Below are positions 1 to 8,830 of a DNA stretch of 64,000 nt, piece by piece. Under the pieces are notes generated by a model. It ran no database searches and was not told the DNA's origin. It worked only from the letters and a program-made list of their open reading frames with translations. The position numbers were made by a program, and so were the translations under genes. Position 1 is the first letter of the stretch; the number at the start of each line of letters is the position of its first letter. The stretch comes from Streptomyces roseicoloratus (GTDB lineage: Bacteria > Actinomycetota > Actinomycetes > Streptomycetales > Streptomycetaceae), in contig NZ_SDOY01000159.1 in the NCBI RefSeq assembly GCF_004117935.1, forward strand, positions 58,487 through 122,486. The letters are read 5' to 3'.

Positions 1-1664
1 CGCCGGATCTTCTTGTACGGGGCGACCCGCTCGGCGACGTACGCCATGACCTGCTCGGCGGTGAGGCCGGGCGCGGCGGCCTGGCGCACCACGAAGGCCT
101 TCGGGACCTCCGCGCCGTCGCCGTCCACGACGCCGATGACGGCCGCGTCCGCGATGCCGTCGTGGGTCAGGAGCAGCGCCTCCAGCTCGGCCGGCGGCAC
201 CTGGAAGCCCTTGTACTTGATGAGTTCCTTCACCCGGTCGACCACGTACAGCCAGCCGTCCTCGTCGACCCGTCCGACGTCGCCGGTGTGCAGCCAGCCG
301 TCCTCGTCGATCATCTCGGCGGTGGCGTCGGGCCGGCCCAGGTAGCCCTTCATGACCTGCGGCCCGCGGATCGCGATCTCGCCGTCCTCGCCGGGCGGCA
401 CGTCCTTCGCCGGGTCGTCGAGGGAGACGAGCCGCATCTCGGTGCCGGGCAGGAGCTTGCCGACGGTTCCGGGCGGCGGGTTCTCGGTCGCGAGCGGGAC
501 CAGGTGGGTGGCGGGTGACAGCTCGGTCATGCCGTACGCCTGGAGGATCGGCGGCAGCCCGAGCCGCGCCGAGCACGCCTCGGCGAGCGCGGCGTCGAGC
601 GGGGCGGCCGAGCAGACGATGTAGCGGAGGGAGGAGAGGTCGTAGTCGGCGACGGCCGGGTGCTTGGCGAGGGCGAGGACGATCGGCGGCGCCACGTACA
701 GGGCGTTGATGCGGTGCTTCTCGATCGCGGCGAGGAAGCCGTCGAGTTCGAAGCGCGGCAGCACGACGACGGTCGCGCCGCGCCGCAGCGGGCCGTTCAT
801 CAGCGCCGTCAGGCCGTACACGTGGAAGAACGGCAGCACGGCGAGGATCCGGTCGCCGGGCGCCATCGGCATGAGCGGTTCGAGCTGGGCGAGGTTGGTG
901 GCGATCGAGGTGTGGGTGAGCATCACGCCCTTGGGGATGCCGGTGGTGCCGGAGGAGTACGGGAGGGCGGCGACGTCGGTGTCGGGGTCGATGGCGGGGG
1001 CAGGCTCGGGCGCCGTGGAGCCGAGGAAGTCCTGGAGGGAGCGGACGGGGGTGGCGGCGCCACCGGCGTGCGGCCCTGCGGCGTCCGGCCCTGCGGCGTC
1101 GGGGCCGCCCCGCGCTCCGGCCACGGGCGCCACGCCGGGCGCGGACGCGGTCGCGGTGGACTCGGACGCGGTCGCGCCGGCGTCGGGTGCGGTCGCGGTG
1201 GACTCGGGCGCCGCCGGCTTGTCGCAGACGAAGATCTCCTCGACGCCGCCCGCGAGTTCGGCCGCCGCGCGGGCCGTGGCGAGCAGCGGCGACACGGTCA
1301 CGATCCAGCGCGTGGCGCAGTCGCGGAGCTGCTTGGCGAACTCCTCGGGCGTGGCGAGCGGGTGCACGGTGGTGACGGACGCGCCGGCCCGGGCCGCGGC
1401 GTAGAAGGCGACCGGGAACAGCACGGTGTTGGGGCTGTGCAGGGCGAGCACGTCGCCCTTCCGCACCCCGGCCTCCGCCAGTCCCGCGGCGACCCGCCGG
1501 TGGATGGCGTCCACCTGCCCGTACGTGAGGGTGAGCGCCCCGTCGCCGCCGGTGCCGTCGATCAGCGCGGGCAGCTCGCCGAACTCGGCGGCGCGGCCGA
1601 GGACGGCGTCGTGGATGGGGAGGGAGACGGCCGGGACGTCGGCGTACTCGCTGCGAAACACCAT
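1..1664 (-). CDS. AMP-dependent acyl-CoA ligase (4-coumarate:CoA ligase type), 3' end outside window
   Basis: Activates a carboxylic acid with ATP and transfers it to CoA. The reading frame starts at ATG 1664 behind a G-rich Shine-Dalgarno stretch and runs off the left edge after about 554 residues. Visible family motifs are the phosphate loop YSSGTTGIPKGV, the YGMTELSP block, the hinge region WLHTGDVGRVDEDG and the C-terminal YKGFQVPPAELE. An odd feature is an Ala/Thr/Gly/Pro-rich stretch at about residues 146-205, between the N-terminal subdomain and the phosphate loop, where relatives have a short linker. The promoter carries a palindrome also found before the AtuA operon (31301-31320), so a role in the same acyl-CoA catabolism is likely. 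The substrate cannot be read from the sequence. Confidence 0.93.
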   Translation of the reverse strand, partial: MVFRSEYADVPAVSLPIHDAVLGRAAEFGELPALIDGTGGDGALTLTYGQVDAIHRRVAAGLAEAGVRKGDVLALHSPNTVLFPVAFYAAARAGASVTTVHPLATPEEFAKQLRDCATRWIVTVSPLLATARAAAELAGGVEEIFVCDKPAAPESTATAPDAGATASESTATASAPGVAPVAGARGGPDAAGPDAAGPHAGGAATPVRSLQDFLGSTAPEPAPAIDPDTDVAALPYSSGTTGIPKGVMLTHTSIATNLAQLEPLMPMAPGDRILAVLPFFHVYGLTALMNGPLRRGATVVVLPRFELDGFLAAIEKHRINALYVAPPIVLALAKHPAVADYDLSSLRYIVCSAAPLDAALAEACSARLGLPPILQAYGMTELSPATHLVPLATENPPPGTVGKLLPGTEMRLVSLDDPAKDVPPGEDGEIAIRGPQVMKGYLGRPDATAEMIDEDGWLHTGDVGRVDEDGWLYVVDRVKELIKYKGFQVPPAELEALLLTHDGIADAAVIGVVDGDGAEVPKAFVVRQAAAPGLTAEQVMAYVAERVAPYKKIR

Positions 1665-1791
1665 GCGTGCGTGCCCCCTGACTCTGAGTGGGTGGTGGCG
1701 GACAGAATGGCTCGTGCGCGTACCTCTTGGGGAGACCCGGGACGTCGGAAGGCTCGCGGCCCTGGCAGGACGATGGCAGCAGGACGGGAAA

Positions 1792-1811
1792 CAAGCAAGC
1801 GTGCATGCATG
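1792..1811. promoter_or_regulatory. Palindromic operator CAAGCAAGCGTGCATGCATG
   Basis: A 20-bp imperfect palindrome with 9-bp arms lies in the divergent gap between the ligase (1664) and the NTF2-like gene (1883). In ligase sense it is followed by TTGCTT, 17 bases and CATCGT, a possible -35/-10 pair, so the operator would overlap the -35. An almost identical arrangement is at 31301-31320. The size fits a TetR-family operator; no matching regulator was identified in the window. Confidence 0.6.
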
Positions 1812-1882
1812 ATTCGACGTGCGACCGGGTGCGGGACGCGACCGGGTGCGGAGGCGGGCCGGCGTCTGGCAGGGTCTCCCGC

Positions 1883-2266
1883 ATGGATGCGTCGGGAGTG
1901 GTCGAGGCGTTGTGGGACCGGATGCAGGCGCGCGACTGGGACGGCCTCGCCGAACTGGTCGCGGAGGACGCCGTCGTGGAGTGGCCGGTCAGCGGTGAAC
2001 GCATCGTGGGCAGGAGGAACTACGTCGCGGTGAACCGCGAGTACCCGGAGGGCTGGTCGATCCGCGTCCTCCGGATCGTCGCGAACGGCGACCGGGCGGT
2101 CTCCGAGGTCGAGGTCCCGCACGAGGGCATCGGCGTGTTCCGCGCGGTGTCGTTCTGGACGGTCCGGGAGGGGCGGATCGTCCGGGGAACCGAGTACTGG
2201 ACGGGCCTGGGCACGGACCCGCGTCCGGAGTGGCGTGCGGCGTACGTCGAACCGATGGAGGCGTGA
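1883..2266 (+). CDS. SnoaL/NTF2-like small protein
   Basis: A 127-residue single-domain protein. The N-terminal helix (VEALWDRMQARDWDGLAELV), a following EDAVVEWPVSGERIVGR strand-loop and the closing strands with FRAVSFWTVREGRIVRGTEYW match the NTF2-like cone fold of SnoaL-type proteins. Such proteins are cyclases, isomerases or ligand binders, and no catalytic residue assignment is possible here. The gene is transcribed away from the acyl-CoA ligase across a 218-bp gap with the shared palindrome. The ATG at 1883 was chosen because upstream codons do not look protein-like; no strong Shine-Dalgarno sequence precedes it. Confidence 0.8.
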   Translation: MDASGVVEALWDRMQARDWDGLAELVAEDAVVEWPVSGERIVGRRNYVAVNREYPEGWSIRVLRIVANGDRAVSEVEVPHEGIGVFRAVSFWTVREGRIVRGTEYWTGLGTDPRPEWRAAYVEPMEA

Positions 2267-2474
2267 CGCGGCACCGCGTGAGGGGTCGGGGACGGCCCCG
2301 CCGCGGGTCCGGCGGGCCCTGGCGGACGTCCACGGTGCCGGACACGTCCGGCTCGTCGTCCGGTTCGGCCACGGAAACGCCTGGCGGCGGCGGGTCCGGT
2401 GTGGTTACGATCGCGGCGATGACGACTTCCTCCACTCTCGGATTGGGGGTCCCGTCCGCGCAAGGTGAGTGCTA

Positions 2475-3875
2475 ATGCACCTTCACGACGCGAACGGTGA
2501 CACCCGTTTCCCCTTCCCCGATTTCTGGCCGCGCGTGCGCGAGTTCGCCGTGCCGGCCTCCGTGATCGAGACCGCGACCGCCCGCCGACGTGTCGGCGAC
2601 TGGGCGGGTGCCTGTGCCGCCGCGGGTTTCGACATCGACCTGGACCTCGCGGCCCTGGGGCGGCGGTACGGCCGGGAGCTCGCGGCCGGCGTGCGCGCCG
2701 ACCTGCGGCATCTGGCGCCCGACCTGCTGCGCTGGCACATGCCGCGGATCGCTCCCGACGGGCTCCTGCGGCCCGGTCTGACCGTTCCGCTGGCCCGGTA
2801 CGGCCCGGTGCACCTCGTGGTGCGCACGGCGCCGGCCTGGGCGGACGGCGGTCAGCGGATCAGCCTCACCCTGTGGGACGGGGACTCCGTCGGAGCCGAG
2901 GCCGCCGCCCGGCATCCGCACCCCCGGCCCAGCCGGCGCTTCCGGTTCGACCTGCACCGGCACCTGTGGGACGGGGACTCCGTCGGAGCCGAGGCCGCCG
3001 CCCGGCATCCGCACCCCCGGCCCAGCCGGCGCTTCCGGTTCGACCTGCACCGGCACCTGTGGGACGCCCGCAGGGCCGGTGAGCTGCGGGAGCGGTCCGG
3101 CGCCTGCGGGCCGCCGCTGCCGGACGCCGAGCGGTGGGCGGCCGAAGCCCGCATCCTGCTCGCCGCGGAGGGGCGGGACGCCGGCCCCGTCGCCGTACGC
3201 GCCGGCGAGCGGCGCTTCGTCCTCGACGTCGGGCCTTCGTCGGTCGCGTGCCTCGAACCGGACGGCAGGAGCGGCCCGTTGCCCCTGCTGCCCGACGCGG
3301 CGACCTGGCTGCCGCCGGATCTGGAGCTGCTGCGGACCGGTGCGATCGAGGCCGACCGGCTGCATCCGCTGGTCGCCGCGGCACTCGTACCGGGACACGC
3401 CGGGAGTGAGCCCGTCGCGCCGCCCGATCCGCGTGCGCCGCGCCTCGTGGAGTGCCGCGGCGCGCTCCACCGGATCGCCCTGGTCGACGGCGTGCTCGCA
3501 CCGCTGGACCACGACCCGGACGAGCTGCGGCGCGAGGAACTCCTGGTCGCCCTGTCCGGCACCCCGCTGCCCTGTCTGCGGATCATCGACGAGGCGCACC
3601 GCCGGCCCGACGGTCTCGACGACGTACGGGAACGCCTGCGGCACGGCGACACGGCCGGGGCACTCGCCGCCGTCGAGGGCCTGCTCGGGCCCGAGGCCGT
3701 GCTGCGCTCGGGCCCGCTCCAGGACGCCCTGCGGGCCGCCGCCGAACGGCGGCTGGTGTACGGGCTCTACCGGGCGGGGCTCGCCGGGCCGGCGTACCAC
3801 CGGCTGCCCGCCCGGCCGTCGAGTCGGCGTCCGCGGCGGACCGACCGCGCCAGGCCCCGGCACGCCTTCCGCTGA
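2475..3875 (+). CDS. Unknown protein preceding MoxR/VWA pair, with internal exact duplication
   Basis: A 466-residue soluble protein that I cannot assign to a named family. ATG 2475 sits 5-6 bases after AAGGTGAG; an in-frame GTG at 2469 is the alternative. Residues 133-163 and 164-194 are identical because 93 bp are exactly duplicated in tandem. The remainder is rich in Arg, Leu and Asp with no membrane segment or signal peptide. It is followed after about 130 bp by a MoxR-type ATPase and a metallopeptidase/VWA protein on the same strand. I infer that the three act together, possibly with this protein as substrate or adaptor, but this is context only. Confidence 0.75.
   Translation: MHLHDANGDTRFPFPDFWPRVREFAVPASVIETATARRRVGDWAGACAAAGFDIDLDLAALGRRYGRELAAGVRADLRHLAPDLLRWHMPRIAPDGLLRPGLTVPLARYGPVHLVVRTAPAWADGGQRISLTLWDGDSVGAEAAARHPHPRPSRRFRFDLHRHLWDGDSVGAEAAARHPHPRPSRRFRFDLHRHLWDARRAGELRERSGACGPPLPDAERWAAEARILLAAEGRDAGPVAVRAGERRFVLDVGPSSVACLEPDGRSGPLPLLPDAATWLPPDLELLRTGAIEADRLHPLVAAALVPGHAGSEPVAPPDPRAPRLVECRGALHRIALVDGVLAPLDHDPDELRREELLVALSGTPLPCLRIIDEAHRRPDGLDDVRERLRHGDTAGALAAVEGLLGPEAVLRSGPLQDALRAAAERRLVYGLYRAGLAGPAYHRLPARPSSRRPRRTDRARPRHAFR
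2871..3066 (+). repeat. Exact 93-bp tandem duplication inside a gene
   Basis: Copy one is 2871-2963 and copy two 2964-3056, identical at every base, followed by the first 10 bases of a third copy (3057-3066). The period is 31 codons, so the frame is kept. Complete identity, including silent positions, means the duplication is very recent or an assembly artefact. Confidence 0.95.
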
Positions 3876-4003
3876 CCCCGCCGACCCGCCGGCGCCCCCC
3901 GTGGTGCCGTCCGGCGACGCCCCGCGCCCGCCCGCTCCCCACCCGGCCGAGCCGCCGGCTCACGTCTCCCACCCCGCCCTTCCTCACACCCCAGGTGACC
4001 CCT

Positions 4004-5251
4004 TTGACCACTCTCGCCCCTTCCTCCGCCCCCACTCCCACGCCCCCGGCCCAGCTCGACGTCGCCGCCGAGCTGCTCTCCCTCCTGCGGGACACCCGTA
4101 CCGAACCCCGGCCCGACACCCAGCTGGAGGCACTGACCCTCGCCGTCGCCGCCGACCTGCCCGTGCTGCTGTGGGGCGAGCCCGGCATCGGCAAGACCGC
4201 CGCGCTCACCCAGCTCGCCGAGGAGCTCGACCTGCCGCTGACCACGGTGATCGCCAGCGTCCACGAGCCGTCCGACTTCTCCGGGCTGCCGATCGTCGGC
4301 GACGACCCGGCCGAGCAGGGCGTGCCGCTGGCCCCGCCGGACTGGGCCGTCCGCCTGGTGCGGGCCGGGCGCGGACTGCTGTTCCTCGACGAGCTCTCCA
4401 CCGCCACGCCCGCCGTCCAGGCAGCGCTGCTGCGCCTGGTCCTGGAACGCCGCATCGGCTCCCTTCGACTGCCGCCCGGGGTACGGATCGTGGCCGCCGC
4501 CAACCCGCGCGCCTCCGCCGCCGACGGCTGGGAGCTGAGTCCGCCGCTCGCCAACCGTTTCGTGCACCTGCAGTGGGCCTACGACCACGAGGTGGTGGTG
4601 CGCGGACTCGGCGGGACCTGGCCGCGGGCAACCCTGCCCAGGCTGGACGCCGCCCTGCTGGCGCAGGCCGTGGACCGGGCCCGCCGGGCGGTGTGCGGGC
4701 TGCTCGAAACCCGGCCCGCGCTCGTCCACCGACTGCCGGCCGCCGAGACCCGCAGGGGCGGGGCCTGGCCCTCGCCGCGCAGCTGGGACATGGCGCTGTC
4801 CCTGATCGCCTTCGCGACCGCCGCCGGCTCCTCCCGCGACGTGCTCTCGCTGCTCGTACGCGGCACCGTCGGTGACGGTCCCGGGCTCGAACTCCTCGCC
4901 TGGCTCGACCGGATGGACCTCCCGGACCCCGAGGTGCTGCTCGCCGATCCCGCCGGCGCCGAGCTGCCGGACCGCGGCGACCGCCGCCAGGCCACCCTCG
5001 AAGGCGTGGTCGCGGCCGTCAGGAACCGGCCGACCAAGGCGCGTTGGGACGCGGCCTGGGCGCTGCTCGTACGCGCTATGGAAACCGGGGCGCCGGACCT
5101 CGTGGTGGTGCCCGCGACCACCCTGGCCGCGCTGCGGACGGAGGAGTGGGACGTGCCCGCGGCGATCGAGAAGCTCGCGGGCGTGGTGTCGGTGTCCCGC
5201 CGCGCCGACCGCTCGGTGGCGCGCGCGACCAGCGGGGGCGCGGGCCGATGA
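4004..5251 (+). CDS. MoxR-type AAA+ ATPase
   Basis: A 415-residue ATPase. Walker A is GEPGIGKTA at about residues 52-60, Walker B is LLFLDELST, and sensor 1 lies in VAAANPRASAADG. The GLPIVGDD and SPPLANRF blocks are typical of MoxR-like proteins, which remodel partner proteins and are commonly paired with VWA-domain proteins. The TTG at 4004 follows AGGTGA with 5-base spacing; GTG 3995 is an alternative start. The gene overlaps the next by four bases (ATGA at 5248), so translation is coupled to the VWA partner. The C-terminal half (about 180 residues) is probably a helical lid plus a lineage-specific extension. Confidence 0.9.
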   Translation: MTTLAPSSAPTPTPPAQLDVAAELLSLLRDTRTEPRPDTQLEALTLAVAADLPVLLWGEPGIGKTAALTQLAEELDLPLTTVIASVHEPSDFSGLPIVGDDPAEQGVPLAPPDWAVRLVRAGRGLLFLDELSTATPAVQAALLRLVLERRIGSLRLPPGVRIVAAANPRASAADGWELSPPLANRFVHLQWAYDHEVVVRGLGGTWPRATLPRLDAALLAQAVDRARRAVCGLLETRPALVHRLPAAETRRGGAWPSPRSWDMALSLIAFATAAGSSRDVLSLLVRGTVGDGPGLELLAWLDRMDLPDPEVLLADPAGAELPDRGDRRQATLEGVVAAVRNRPTKARWDAAWALLVRAMETGAPDLVVVPATTLAALRTEEWDVPAAIEKLAGVVSVSRRADRSVARATSGGAGR

Positions 5252-6528
5252 GCGGAGACACGCTCACGGCCGCCGGGGGCCTCGATCAGGGGAAGCGTCC
5301 CGCCGCTCCGGAGCTCGACCGGGAGAAGCTGTACGCCGCGCGCCTGCACGCCGTCCGCGTCCGGCCGTACCTCGCGACCGCGCTGTTCGCGCTGCACGTC
5401 GTCGAGTCCCGGCGGGTGCGGACGATGGGCGTCGACCGGTGGTGGCGGTGCTACGCCGCACCCGGGTTCGTGGCCGCCACCTCCGTCGAGGAGCTCGCCG
5501 GCGTATGGGTGCACGAGGTGTCCCACCTGCTCCGCGACCACCACGGCCGCGGCGACCGGCTGGCCCGCGAACGCGGGATGTCCGGCGCCTCGTCGCGACT
5601 GCGGATCAACATCGCCGCCGATCTCGAGATCAACGACGACATCTACGGCGAGGGCCTCGTGCGCCCCGAGGGCGTGCTCCTGCCCTCCCACCTGAGGCTC
5701 CCGGCAGACCAGGTGATGGAGGACTACCTGCGGCAGTTCCGGCTGGGGCCCTGGCTGCCCGACGCGGCACTGTGGCTGGACTGCGGCAGCGGCGCCGACG
5801 GCCTTGACCGCCCCTGGGAACTCGGCGCGGACGGTGCGAACGGGCTGAGCGAGCAGGAACGGGACGCCGTCCGCTTCCGGGTCGCCCAGGGCATCAAGGG
5901 CCGGCCCGGCGGCGTCCCGGCCGGCTGGAAGCGGTGGGCGGACGAGGCGTTCCACCCGCCACAGCCCTGGCGGCAGCTGCTCGGCGCGGCGGTGCGCTCC
6001 GCCGCCGCGGCGGCCGGGGCGGGCGACGACCACAGCTACGGCCGGCCGTCCCGCCGCTCGGTCGCCCTGCCCGGCACCGTCCTGCCGAGCCTGCGCCGCC
6101 GCCCGCCCCGGGTGACGGTCGTCATCGACACCTCCGGCTCGGTCAGCGACGCCGAGCTGGGCAGCGCGCTCCTGGAGGTCACCGCCATCGCGCGGGCCGT
6201 GGGCGGCCGGCGCGAGCTGGTCGGCGTCGTCTCGTGCGACGCGGCGGCCCGCGTGGCACACCCGCTGTGCCGGTCGGAGGGCATCTCGCTGGTCGGCGGT
6301 GGCGGCACGGACCTGCGGGCGGGCTTCGCCGCCGCCCTGCGGGCCCGGCCGCGGCCCGACGTCGTGGTGGTCCTCACCGACGGGCAGACGCCCTGGCCGG
6401 CCGTCCGACCGCCGTGCCGCACGGTCGTCGGCCTGTTCCCACGGGACGCCGGATACGTGAACGAGGACGACCCGGACTACGCGCCGGACGTGCCGCCGGA
6501 CTGGGCGCACGTGGTCGGCATCGGCTGA
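5248..6528 (+). CDS. DUF2201-type metallopeptidase-like protein with C-terminal VWA-like domain
   Basis: A 426-residue protein in the layout of putative metallopeptidase DUF2201 proteins. The N-terminal half has HEVSHLLRDHHGR, an HExxH zinc-type motif at about residues 90-94. The C-terminal half starts a VWA-like fold with VVIDTSGSVSDAELG, a MIDAS-like DxSxS metal site, and later VVVLTDGQTPWP. Such proteins are usually encoded with a MoxR ATPase, as here (ATGA overlap). The likely role is metal-dependent binding or proteolysis driven by the ATPase, but no substrate is known. The 3' end overlaps the convergent MFS gene by 52 bp. Confidence 0.88.
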   Translation: MSGDTLTAAGGLDQGKRPAAPELDREKLYAARLHAVRVRPYLATALFALHVVESRRVRTMGVDRWWRCYAAPGFVAATSVEELAGVWVHEVSHLLRDHHGRGDRLARERGMSGASSRLRINIAADLEINDDIYGEGLVRPEGVLLPSHLRLPADQVMEDYLRQFRLGPWLPDAALWLDCGSGADGLDRPWELGADGANGLSEQERDAVRFRVAQGIKGRPGGVPAGWKRWADEAFHPPQPWRQLLGAAVRSAAAAAGAGDDHSYGRPSRRSVALPGTVLPSLRRRPPRVTVVIDTSGSVSDAELGSALLEVTAIARAVGGRRELVGVVSCDAAARVAHPLCRSEGISLVGGGGTDLRAGFAAALRARPRPDVVVVLTDGQTPWPAVRPPCRTVVGLFPRDAGYVNEDDPDYAPDVPPDWAHVVGIG

Positions 6529-7862
6529 GGCGGCTCCCGTCGGAACGCGCCCTGGACGGCGGCCGGTTCGCGGGGGCCGGGCTCCTGGATGCGCGGCGGT
6601 CTCCGCCGCGTCGTGCGGATCAGCACCGTCCCGGACAGGGCGGCCGCCGCGATCAGGCTCGCGAAGGCCGTGGCGGACGTGGTGACGCCGGTGGCGTCGG
6701 TGGCATAGCCGGTCAGGACGGGGAGGATGCCCGCGAACAGGTAACCACCCACGCTGAGTGCGGCGTTGGCCTCGGCGAGGCGGGGCGCGGGGACCTCGGT
6801 GGCGAGCCGGGTGAAGCCCCCGTACTGGCTCATGCCCTGGCCGATGCCCGCGAGGACCGCGGCGCAGGCCAGGACGGTGAGGGAGCGGGAGTGGACCGCG
6901 GCGGCCGTGCCGAGCATGGCGAGACCGGTGACGACTCCCGCGGCGGCCAGGACGCGGCCCGTCGGCAGCCGCTTGGCGAGGAACTGGACGGCGGTCGACG
7001 CGCCGAACATCAGGAAGCCGATGCCGCCGGTGACCAGGCGGTCGGTGGTGTCCAGGAGCGAGCCGAGCAGGGTGGGGCCGAGGGCCAGCAGCAGGGAGGT
7101 GCCCGTCATGCCGGGGGCGTAGGCCATGAGGCTCGTGACCAGGCCGCGGCGGTTGGCGGGCGGCACGGACGGCAGGCGCAGCCACCCGGCGCCGGCGGCG
7201 GCACGGGAGCGGCCCGGCCGGGTTCCGCGCCCGTCCGGACCTGCGGCGCGCTCGCCCGGCCCGGCGCCGTTCTCGCTCTGCGGGTCCGGTGCGGGCGGGC
7301 GGGGCAGCAGCACCAGGACGACGGCCACCGCCGTCAGCAGCAGGACGCCCTCGAACACGAAGGCCGTGACCGTCGGGGCGCCGAGGTACTGGGAGATCGC
7401 GCCGCCCGCCAGCGGGCCGGCCGCGAGGCCGGTGCCGATGGCGACGGACGCGGCGAGGGACGCCTGGGTGCGGCGGGCGGGGCCGCCGACGTGGACGACG
7501 GCGGCCGTGCCGGCGGAGAGGACGGCGCCGACGGCGACGCCGGTGAGCAGCCGCGCGGTGATCAGGGTGAGGACGTGGCCCGCCGTCATGAACAGGACGC
7601 AGGAGACGAGGGCGGCCGCCAGGGCGGGGGTGAGGACGCGGCGGGCGCCGTAGCGGTCGGCCAGGGCCCCGGTGAAGGGGAGGGCCAGGAGCAGGCCGCC
7701 GATGTAGGCGGCGAAGATGACGGTCGTGGTGCCGGTGGAGTAGCCGATGCGGTGCTGCCACAGGCCGAACAGCGGGGTCGGGATGTTGGACAGCATGAAC
7801 ACGGCCGTGATCGGCCATGCCGCCGCCCAGACATCCCAGGACCGCCGGGTTCCGCGCCTCAC
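6477..7862 (-). CDS. MFS exporter of the candidate biosynthetic cluster
   Basis: A 461-residue major facilitator with about 12 hydrophobic segments. The first loop motif is GALADRYGARRV after TM2, the usual MFS motif A region, and a charged cytoplasmic stretch (about residues 195-240, rich in Pro, Gly and Arg) separates the halves. GTG 7862 overlaps the stop of the oxidoreductase gene, so it is the last gene of a coupled minus-strand series (deaminase, DsbA-like, chorismatase, oxidoreductase, exporter). I infer export of the cluster product or an intermediate. Drug specificity cannot be predicted. Confidence 0.9.
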   Translation of the reverse strand: MRRGTRRSWDVWAAAWPITAVFMLSNIPTPLFGLWQHRIGYSTGTTTVIFAAYIGGLLLALPFTGALADRYGARRVLTPALAAALVSCVLFMTAGHVLTLITARLLTGVAVGAVLSAGTAAVVHVGGPARRTQASLAASVAIGTGLAAGPLAGGAISQYLGAPTVTAFVFEGVLLLTAVAVVLVLLPRPPAPDPQSENGAGPGERAAGPDGRGTRPGRSRAAAGAGWLRLPSVPPANRRGLVTSLMAYAPGMTGTSLLLALGPTLLGSLLDTTDRLVTGGIGFLMFGASTAVQFLAKRLPTGRVLAAAGVVTGLAMLGTAAAVHSRSLTVLACAAVLAGIGQGMSQYGGFTRLATEVPAPRLAEANAALSVGGYLFAGILPVLTGYATDATGVTTSATAFASLIAAAALSGTVLIRTTRRRPPRIQEPGPREPAAVQGAFRREPPQPMPTTCAQSGGTSGA

Positions 7863-8830
7863 AGCTCGCGGAGGAGCGGGAGCAGTTCGTCCGCCGTGCG
7901 GCGCACCGCGGTGCGGTAGCCGGCCTCCGTCAGCTCGCTCGTGGGCAGCCGCAGGATGAGGTGGCGGGCGCCGTTCCTGACGTACCGGCCCAGCCAGTCG
8001 GCGACCTCGGCGGGCGTGCCGCCGAAGATGCCCTGGGTGGTGCGCATGGTGGTGAGGGGCAGTCCGTAGTACGCCCGGAAGTAGGACCAGAGGGTGTCCT
8101 CGGCCTGCTGCCGGGTGCGGTCGACGGCGACGGAGAGGTAGACGGCGCCGGTGACGGCACCGTCCGGGCGGCCCGCCTCGCGGCGTGCGGCGTCGACCTG
8201 GTTCCAACCCTCGGCGTACTTCTCGGGCGTGGTGGACGTCGGCATCCAGCCGTCGAACTGCCGGCCCGCCCGCGCCAGCATCTTGGGGCCGGAGTGGGCG
8301 ATCCACAGCGGCGGTCCCTGCGGCTGGTGCGGTGCCGGCAGCAGCGCGGCGTCCTGCAGCCGGTAGTGGCGTCCCTCGTACGAGACGGGGTCGCCCTTCG
8401 CCGCCCACAGGGCCTGGCAGATCTCGACGGTCTCGCGCATCCGCCCGAAGCGGGTGGTGAAGTCGAGGCCGTAGTTGGCGAATTCGCGTTCCGTGGCCGG
8501 CGAGGCGAAGCCGGATCCGATGCCGGCGACGAGCCGGCCGCCCGAGATCCGGTCCAGGCAGGCGAGTTCGTGGGCGAGGTGGACGGGCGGGCGCAGCGGC
8601 ATGAGGACGGCGGTGCCGAGCCGCAGGCGCTCGGTGGCGGTCGCGGCGGCGGTGAGGGCGAGCAGCGGGTTCATCCGGGAGCGGGCGAGGGGGGACTCGC
8701 CGGCCCACACGGAGTCGAAGCCGCTCTCCTCGGCGAGGGCCGCGATGGAGGCGAGGTTCTTCGGGTAGGGGCCGTCGTCGATGACGGACTCGCGTCCGGG
8801 CAGGACGATGCCCACCTTGAGGCCGGTCAC
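7859..8830 (-). CDS. LLM-class flavin/F420-dependent oxidoreductase
   Basis: A 323-residue luciferase-like TIM-barrel oxidoreductase. Signature blocks are KVGIVLPG at the N-terminus, SVWAGESPLARSRMNPLLAL, RLRLGTAVLMPLRPP, DRISGGRLVAGIGSG and GPPLWIAHSGPKMLARAG. These proteins use FMN or F420 to oxidise or reduce small organic substrates. GTG 8830 overlaps the stop of the chorismatase gene and has a GGGGGTGGA ribosome site; GTG 8839 is possible. The position between a chorismatase and an exporter suggests it tailors the chorismate-derived unit. Confidence 0.92.
   Translation of the reverse strand: MTGLKVGIVLPGRESVIDDGPYPKNLASIAALAEESGFDSVWAGESPLARSRMNPLLALTAAATATERLRLGTAVLMPLRPPVHLAHELACLDRISGGRLVAGIGSGFASPATEREFANYGLDFTTRFGRMRETVEICQALWAAKGDPVSYEGRHYRLQDAALLPAPHQPQGPPLWIAHSGPKMLARAGRQFDGWMPTSTTPEKYAEGWNQVDAARREAGRPDGAVTGAVYLSVAVDRTRQQAEDTLWSYFRAYYGLPLTTMRTTQGIFGGTPAEVADWLGRYVRNGARHLILRLPTSELTEAGYRTAVRRTADELLPLLREL

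Noticed and set aside
4579..7818. Minus-strand open frame of 1079 codons opposite the ATPase and VWA genes
   Set aside because: Its composition (runs of Arg, Pro, His, Gly) is that of a GC-skewed shadow frame; real genes with clear motifs occupy the other frames.
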